A stretch of 64,000 nucleotides of DNA from an uncultured Bacteroidales bacterium (GTDB lineage: Bacteria; Bacteroidota; Bacteroidia; Bacteroidales; P3), in contig CAMVMX010000004.1 of assembly GCA_947168665.1 (NCBI GenBank), positions 94,530-158,529 on the forward strand. Reading direction: 5' to 3'. The notes beneath the pieces were generated by a model. The model made no database searches. It worked only from the letters and a program-made list of their open reading frames with translations, and was not told where the DNA came from. A program made the position numbers and the translations under genes. Below are positions 60,059 to 64,000 of this stretch, piece by piece. Numbering within the stretch: the stretch's first letter is position 1; each line of letters starts with the position of its first letter.

Positions 60059-60846
60059 GGGGTGAGCGGCGTGTGCTTGGAAAGCCAGAAGATGGGCAGC
60101 GATACGGTCTGGATGCCACAGGCATAGGGTGCGATGTCGTAGAGCTGGAAGACGAGGTAGATGACGCTGCGGGTGCTGTCGATGTAGAAGTCGCGCGGCA
60201 CATTGACGCGGCCCGCCGCGCGGCATTCGTCAAAGAGGCAGTCGTTCACATCTTTGTTGACGGTGAGGTCTTCGATGGCGCGGATGATAATCTCGCCCAG
60301 GCTGGCGGTGTCGACAAGGTCGTTGAGATGGACGATTTTCTTGGTGTCGAGGTCCATGACTATATATTCGGCCGTGTAGAGACCGTGGGCGGCATAGGCG
60401 GCAAAGGTCTCGGTGTTGAGGCTGAGGGTGGCGAGGTTGCTGTCACGGCGGATGGTGCCGGTCATTTTGGCGTAGTTGTACATCTCGCGGCTGCCAAGGC
60501 TGTCGACAGGATGGGTGTGGATGGCGGGCGAACCCTCTTCATAGAGCCAGGTGTGGGACAGCCAGCGGTCGGCAGCCTGGCTAAAGGAGGTGGCGGTGCT
60601 GTCGGCAAAGCAGCGCAGCAACATTTCGGCCTCGGCCTCGGGGGTGAGAGTTCCGCTGGCGGGCCACTGGATGGAGTAGCTGTTGTCGACACCGAGAGTG
60701 TCGCCGCCGGGCCAGAGCTGCTCGTCGGCGGTGAGGAGGAAGGCGCGGCGGCCATCGTAATTGTAGGTTTTGAACTCGTTCTGCCGGTCGTGGCAGGAAG
60801 CCAGCAGTGCGCTGGCCATCAGGATGCAAAGCAATTGTTTCTTCAT
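60016..60846 (-). CDS. DUF3298/RsiV-like lipoprotein
   Basis: This 276-residue lipoprotein (lipobox ALLASC) has a DUF4163/DUF3298 layout seen in RsiV-type and PdaC-type proteins: SLNTETFAAYAAHGLYTAEYIVMDLDTKKIVHLNDLV, then DFYIDSTRSVIYLVFQLYDIAPYACGIQTVSLP near the C-terminus. Relatives bind lysozyme or peptidoglycan, so envelope sensing is possible. ATG 60846 gives a clean signal sequence. A TAnnTTTG element is at 60871. The 3' end overlaps the convergent gene. Confidence 0.75.
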   Translation of the reverse strand: MKKQLLCILMASALLASCHDRQNEFKTYNYDGRRAFLLTADEQLWPGGDTLGVDNSYSIQWPASGTLTPEAEAEMLLRCFADSTATSFSQAADRWLSHTWLYEEGSPAIHTHPVDSLGSREMYNYAKMTGTIRRDSNLATLSLNTETFAAYAAHGLYTAEYIVMDLDTKKIVHLNDLVDTASLGEIIIRAIEDLTVNKDVNDCLFDECRAAGRVNVPRDFYIDSTRSVIYLVFQLYDIAPYACGIQTVSLPIFWLSKHTPLTPYCKELFGPGCSID

Positions 60847-60870
60847 GATGATGATGTTAGTTTCAGGCTG

Positions 60871-60878
60871 CAAAGATA
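60871..60878 (-). promoter_or_regulatory. -7 promoter element of the DUF3298-like gene (TATCTTTG)
   Basis: On the minus strand TATCTTTG matches TAnnTTTG, 25 bases before the start codon. Confidence 0.6.
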
Positions 60879-61042
60879 CACAAAAGTTTTGACAACGGGA
60901 CTTTCCGCACCCCAAAACGCCACCCTCAGCCCCAAATGGCTGAAATCGATGCTCACGGCAACGTTATCGGCAACAGGATGGGGGCAAGAATGAAGGTCGG
61001 GAGCCGGATTGGAGATGCCGCCCGACTCAGAGGAGCCGGTTT

Positions 61043-62806
61043 TTAATACAGGACGGTCACCGTTCCCGCCCCGGAGAGGGTGTTGCCGTCGGGGTCGGTC
61101 AGAACCCAACGGTAAACATAAGCTCCCTCGGCCACCTGTTGGCCGCAGAAGGTGCCATCCCATCGGGCTGCGGGGTCGGTGGTGTGGAAGATGGGGTTGC
61201 TCCATCGGCTGTAGACGGTCAATTCAAAGGCTTGGGGTTGGCAGCGGGTGTGGCATCCGAACCGGTTGTTGGGCGCGATGTTGGGGGTGAAGACATTGGG
61301 AAACCAGACTTCGCAGCTGCGGCGGGGGATGAGGAGGGTGGTGTCGACGCAGCATCCGGGACGCTGGCAGGTGAGAAGGGTGACGGGGATGGTGTCGAGG
61401 TTGGACTCTTCGAAACGGAAATCGACCGGGGTGCCTTCGAGTTCGATGCCATCGGGAAACTGCCATCGGGAGTAGGCGGCGCCGGGTGTACAGTCGGTGA
61501 AGGTCAACTGCGGCGAGTTGAGTGTTATGTAATGAGGGCAGACTTCGACACAAGGGCGCGGAGGCGGGGTGGCAATGATTGTCAACGAATCAATTCTGCG
61601 GCCTTGCGGGTCGAGAAGATAGTAGGTGGTGGTTTGGTGTGGATGTACGGTTATCGTACTGAGACCCTGCTGGGAGTTGAGGGAACTGTCGGCGGGCTGA
61701 GATTCCCAACGAAAGAATGTGAGGCCGGCAGCCGTGAGGGTCACCTCTTCGCCCGGACAGATGGCGGTGGCAGAGGCTGCAAGCTGCACCTCGGCATATT
61801 CCAGACAAAGGGTCACCACGGAGTCGCACCCTCCGGCGGATGGCTGAACGGAGGTATATATTCCTCGCGTAGTGAGTATTGTATCGCCCCAGAAAAGAGT
61901 GTCGCCAATGGCTATGGTGTCGTGAAGGGTGGTATGGTGCGTGGGCAGGACGGTAAGGCTGAGGGAATGTTTCACCACAGTGTCCCCTATCCACTCGTAG
62001 CGCACATGGGCAAAGGTTCCGGCACTGTCCTGACGGGGCAATTGAAAGCCGTGGGCAGCGTAGGTCATGCCTTGGCATATTGTGTCGGAATAGGTCAGCT
62101 CATAATCATACAGGACGGTGTCGTCGGTAACAGTGACGCTGTCGATGTAAAAGGATATGTTCCTGACAATTGTCATATCTGTCGCAGGACGAAAGACCAA
62201 CCTGTATGGTGGAGGAATGGGGATGCCGCTGGCCCGGAGGTCTAACCTTATGATGGTGGGGTTGCTGCGGTCATTGCTGGTAATGACTACCGTATCGATG
62301 GGTACATAGCTACCTGTCAAGTCCGACACGTCGGCAATATAGCCGATTGCCAACTTGGCCTCTCTGTCCAACATGGTGTCAGATGTCCCCCCATAACCTG
62401 CAGCCCAATAGGAGGCATTGAACGAAATGGTGGTGGGGGTCGAGGCCAACTCGGGCATTGCGACAAAGAGGGTCAGAATACGCGAAGGGATAACATGACC
62501 TGCTGCCGTATAGGGATACATCTCGGTGACTGCGAGGGAATAATTACGTACAAGATTGGGGTACTCACCCCTATAATTAATACTGATAAGACTACACCAC
62601 TGGTTTGTGTGAAGCCAGCACTGCGTCCAACAATTGTCGGTATGGGTGAATGTGGTGTCGAGAGATTGAATCCCCCAGCCATTAGCGAAAGTGAAACCGC
62701 TTTCGAAGTCTTCAAAATATGGTAAGTGCTTTTGTGTACAGGGCTGCGCCAACAGTACGAATGGCACGATGGCAATCAATGACAAAAACAAACGTCGCAA
62801 CTCCAT
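61043..62806 (-). CDS. T9SS-exported protein with gliding-motility-associated C-terminal domain
   Basis: This 587-residue protein has a signal peptide (LFLSLIAIVPFVLLAQP), a beta-sandwich region (residues about 25-240) that resembles choice-of-anchor or lectin-like folds, Cys-containing repeats (TICQGMTYAAHGF, ATAICPGEEVTLTA), and a C-terminal CHU_C-type domain (VWFPNVFTPNIAPNNRFG, YSRWSNPIFHTTD, GTFCGQQVAEGAYVYRW). That domain directs secretion through the type IX system and cell-surface anchoring. It is likely an adhesin. The promoter is at 62839. Confidence 0.85.
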   Translation of the reverse strand: MELRRLFLSLIAIVPFVLLAQPCTQKHLPYFEDFESGFTFANGWGIQSLDTTFTHTDNCWTQCWLHTNQWCSLISINYRGEYPNLVRNYSLAVTEMYPYTAAGHVIPSRILTLFVAMPELASTPTTISFNASYWAAGYGGTSDTMLDREAKLAIGYIADVSDLTGSYVPIDTVVITSNDRSNPTIIRLDLRASGIPIPPPYRLVFRPATDMTIVRNISFYIDSVTVTDDTVLYDYELTYSDTICQGMTYAAHGFQLPRQDSAGTFAHVRYEWIGDTVVKHSLSLTVLPTHHTTLHDTIAIGDTLFWGDTILTTRGIYTSVQPSAGGCDSVVTLCLEYAEVQLAASATAICPGEEVTLTAAGLTFFRWESQPADSSLNSQQGLSTITVHPHQTTTYYLLDPQGRRIDSLTIIATPPPRPCVEVCPHYITLNSPQLTFTDCTPGAAYSRWQFPDGIELEGTPVDFRFEESNLDTIPVTLLTCQRPGCCVDTTLLIPRRSCEVWFPNVFTPNIAPNNRFGCHTRCQPQAFELTVYSRWSNPIFHTTDPAARWDGTFCGQQVAEGAYVYRWVLTDPDGNTLSGAGTVTVLY

Positions 62807-62838
62807 AAAAAAATATTATATTATAAGTATTTGAAATG

Positions 62839-62846
62839 CAAAGATA
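62839..62846 (-). promoter_or_regulatory. -7 promoter element of the T9SS cargo gene (TATCTTTG)
   Basis: On the minus strand TATCTTTG matches TAnnTTTG, 33 bases before the start codon. It abuts the left copy of the rRNA-flank repeat. Confidence 0.6.
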
Positions 62847-62982
62847 CAAAAATAATCAGACATGGCGGAAAAAACATCCGTCCCCCCGCCTGAGCCACCG
62901 CCCCCGGTCCCCCAGCGGGGACAAAAAAAAGAGGGAACCCCGTTTTGGGGACTCCCTCTGTAAGAGATTGGCGGAGACCTAC
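62844..62982 (-). repeat. rRNA-operon 3' flank, left copy
   Basis: It shares its ends with 63799-64000: ATACAAAAATAATCAGACAT at one end, and CTCCCTCTGTAAGAGATTGG then CGGAGACCTAC at the other. On the minus strand it reads GTAGGTCTCCGCC, the 3' end of 5S rRNA with one mismatch, then a terminator (GGGAGTCCCC-AAAA-CGGGGTTCCC, T-run). The 5S body is missing. The middle of the two copies has diverged. Confidence 0.75.
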
Positions 62983-62983
62983 G

Positions 62984-63271
62984 ACTTTTGCCTTCGGGCG
63001 GCAGGGCATCTTCCTCGAATACGGTGTATACCGCGGCCATCCCCGCAACTGCATCCGCCGCTCCTTGTCCGACTGGTTCTCCGCCTCCCTCGACCGCCAG
63101 CAACAAAAGCTCCTCGACATAGTTTCTGAGCACCAGGCCAATAAATACCTCCACACTTTCATGGGCATCAAAAATAATTTGCTCTCCTTATTTGCAAGGC
63201 GAACAAATCTCTCCAAGCCCTCTCCTCTATCAATCTATCCCCTTTATAACACCTATCCCCCAGCTACTTGA
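62984..63271 (+). pseudogene. Fragment of a phage-like gene (3' part)
   Basis: The frame contains FGRQGIFLEYGVYRGHPRN, then WFSASLDRQQQKLLDIVSEHQANKY, resembling the C-terminal part of small proteins found in Bacteroidota prophages (pattern FxRxGIFxxxGVxRGxP...WFNPVLE...LADIVAE). It begins inside the duplicated rRNA flank without its own start, so only a truncated piece remains. Confidence 0.45.
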
Positions 63272-63303
63272 AAAATAAATTTGCCACTGTCCGAAAAAAA
63301 ACA

Positions 63304-63311
63304 TACCTTTG
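63304..63311 (+). promoter_or_regulatory. -7 promoter element of the pentapeptide gene (TACCTTTG)
   Basis: TACCTTTG matches TAnnTTTG, 20 bases before the start codon. Confidence 0.55.
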
Positions 63312-63330
63312 CATCGAAAAATAAAATAAA

Positions 63331-63606
63331 ATGGTCCAGATTAAGAACATACACGGCGAAGTCATCCTCACCCTCCCTGAGGGCGAAGAACTCTACCAGG
63401 CTGTACTCATTGGTGCCGACCTCCACGAAGCCGACCTCCGGGGGGCTGACCTCTCCATGGCAAAACTCGATTATGCTGACCTCACCAATGCTGATCTCTC
63501 CGATGCTGACCTTAGAAACGCAAAAATGCGTGGAACCAAATTAGACGGAACTATTCTTGATGGTGCATATTTGCCAATGAGACATCATCACAATCACTGC
63601 TGCTAA
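63331..63606 (+). CDS. Pentapeptide-repeat protein with His/Cys tail
   Basis: This 91-residue protein has an N-terminal strand region and then about ten pentapeptide repeats of the A(D/N)LxX type (ADLHEADLRGADLSMAKLDY), which fold into a right-handed quadrilateral helix. It ends MRHHHNHCC, a likely metal-binding tail. Some pentapeptide proteins mimic DNA and protect gyrase, but this one is too short to say. It has its own promoter and lies between the two rRNA-flank copies. Confidence 0.8.
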   Translation: MVQIKNIHGEVILTLPEGEELYQAVLIGADLHEADLRGADLSMAKLDYADLTNADLSDADLRNAKMRGTKLDGTILDGAYLPMRHHHNHCC

Positions 63607-63698
63607 CATCTATCCATTCTATACCGTTCTATCAGATCTATAAAGGGTGTCCTGAAATGGATGCCTTTTTTGTCCCCTATACCAAAAGACTGCCTTCG

Positions 63699-63706
63699 TA
63701 TCTTTG
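63699..63706 (+). promoter_or_regulatory. -7 promoter-like element (TATCTTTG) before a truncated phage gene
   Basis: TATCTTTG matches TAnnTTTG, 15 bases before the ATG of the fragment at 63722. A weak hairpin (AAAGGGTGTC/GATGCCTTTT, about 63639-63670) ends the pentapeptide gene. Confidence 0.4.
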
Positions 63707-63721
63707 CAAAAAAAGAACGTT

Positions 63722-63790
63722 ATGGCAAAGACTCTTTCTCGCAAAGTCGTTATCTATATCGACGGAAAACCCGCTGAAGCATCCCTATAA
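63722..63790 (+). pseudogene. Fragment of a phage gene (5' end, tape-measure-like)
   Basis: Twenty-two codons (MAKTLSRKVVIYIDGKPAEA then SL and stop) match the usual N-terminus of Bacteroidota prophage tape-measure-type proteins (pattern MAxTLSxxVVxYxxGK). The frame then stops at 63788 as it meets the rRNA-flank repeat. It is a truncated remnant with promoter and start intact. Confidence 0.45.
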
Positions 63791-63948
63791 CAGCTTCGAT
63801 ACAAAAATAATCAGACATGACAGAAAAAAACGCAGTCCATCCTCACCGTGGAGAGAAAGACAAACTCAGGCCCGCCCCCAGAAACAAAATAGGGGCCGCT
63901 CCTGGCCCCCCGAACGGCAAAAGGGGCACCGGCCCCGGCGGGTACAAA

Positions 63949-63977
63949 CAAAAAAAGGGAGCCGTTCAAGGCTCCCT
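63949..63977 (-). terminator. Terminator of the rRNA operon
   Basis: Minus strand GGGAGCC-TTGAAC-GGCTCCC (63957-63976) followed by seven T. Confidence 0.8.
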
Positions 63978-63987
63978 CTGTAAGAGA

Positions 63988-64000
63988 TTGGCGGCGACCT
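63988..64000 (-). rRNA. rrf: 5S rRNA, 3' end only (cut by the window edge)
   Basis: The minus strand begins AGGTCGCCGCC, which is the typical 3' end of Bacteroidota 5S rRNA (GTAGGTCGCCGCC). A terminator follows directly. The rest of the rRNA operon lies beyond base 64000. Confidence 0.6.

Larger units (their letters stand above)
63799..64000 (-). repeat. rRNA-operon 3' flank, right copy
   Basis: It shares its ends with 62844-62982. Here the sequence reaches the window edge inside the true 5S rRNA 3' end, so this is probably the original position. Confidence 0.75.

Overview
The window reads as chromosome of a Bacteroidales bacterium (phylum Bacteroidota). Many intergenic regions carry the Bacteroidota -7 promoter element TAnnTTTG. 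One protein ends in a gliding-motility/type IX secretion C-terminal domain. Lineage-typical families are common: DUF4249-, DUF4248- and DUF4254-like proteins and a C-type-lectin-fold lipoprotein. A KamDE lysine 5,6-aminomutase pair suggests amino-acid fermentation. Genus and species cannot be read from the sequence alone.

Layout. 1-4 kb: end of an RND efflux operon (adaptor, pump, PII-like protein), then a candidate small RNA. 4.3-17 kb: mostly housekeeping genes on the plus strand (TPR protein, topA, a fused glycosyltransferase, outer-membrane barrel, coaD, recG, acetyltransferase, mltG, SRP RNA, ZIP transporter, prfB). 16.9-22.6 kb: a minus-strand accessory island with a stand-alone RyR-domain protein, a membrane protein with two Rossmann domains and a RyR-like C-terminus, and two TIR-PEGA-FGE-like fusion proteins. 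22.6-23.7 kb: non-coding tandem repeats and a strong terminator. 23.7-34 kb: minus-strand genes for two DUF4249-like lipoproteins, tcdA, a GH2-fold protein with altered catalytic sites, a barrel protein, and the lysine-fermentation set atoA-kamE-kamD. 34-39.9 kb: GH25 lysozyme, RNase G, a tiny basic protein, HU, a CPBP protease, tRNA-Arg(CCG), luxS and mtnN. 40-48.4 kb: histidine kinase, GT9, DUF4254, Fe-S aldo/keto reductase, SDR and three exported proteins of unknown role. 48.4-51.9 kb: an internally deleted IS30-like element, a lectin-fold lipoprotein, a 54-residue small protein and a long structured leader. 51.9-57 kb: trigger factor, a second HU, a barrel protein and a paralogue of the Rossmann/RyR membrane protein. 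57-64 kb: unknown Bacteroidales genes, a DUF3298-like lipoprotein, a T9SS cargo protein, and a duplicated rRNA-operon 3' flank enclosing phage-like gene scraps and a pentapeptide-repeat gene. The last bases are the 3' end of a minus-strand 5S rRNA.

How genes work together. mtnN and luxS form the two-step S-adenosylhomocysteine recycling route. kamD and kamE encode the two halves of lysine 5,6-aminomutase, and atoA one half of the CoA-transferase used later in that fermentation. The strongest candidate for an undescribed system is the TIR/RyR island. TIR enzymes usually make NAD-derived messengers, and here they sit beside a membrane protein with NAD-type Rossmann folds and RyR domains. A second copy of the membrane component lies 36 kb away without TIR partners. 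The functional link is inference.
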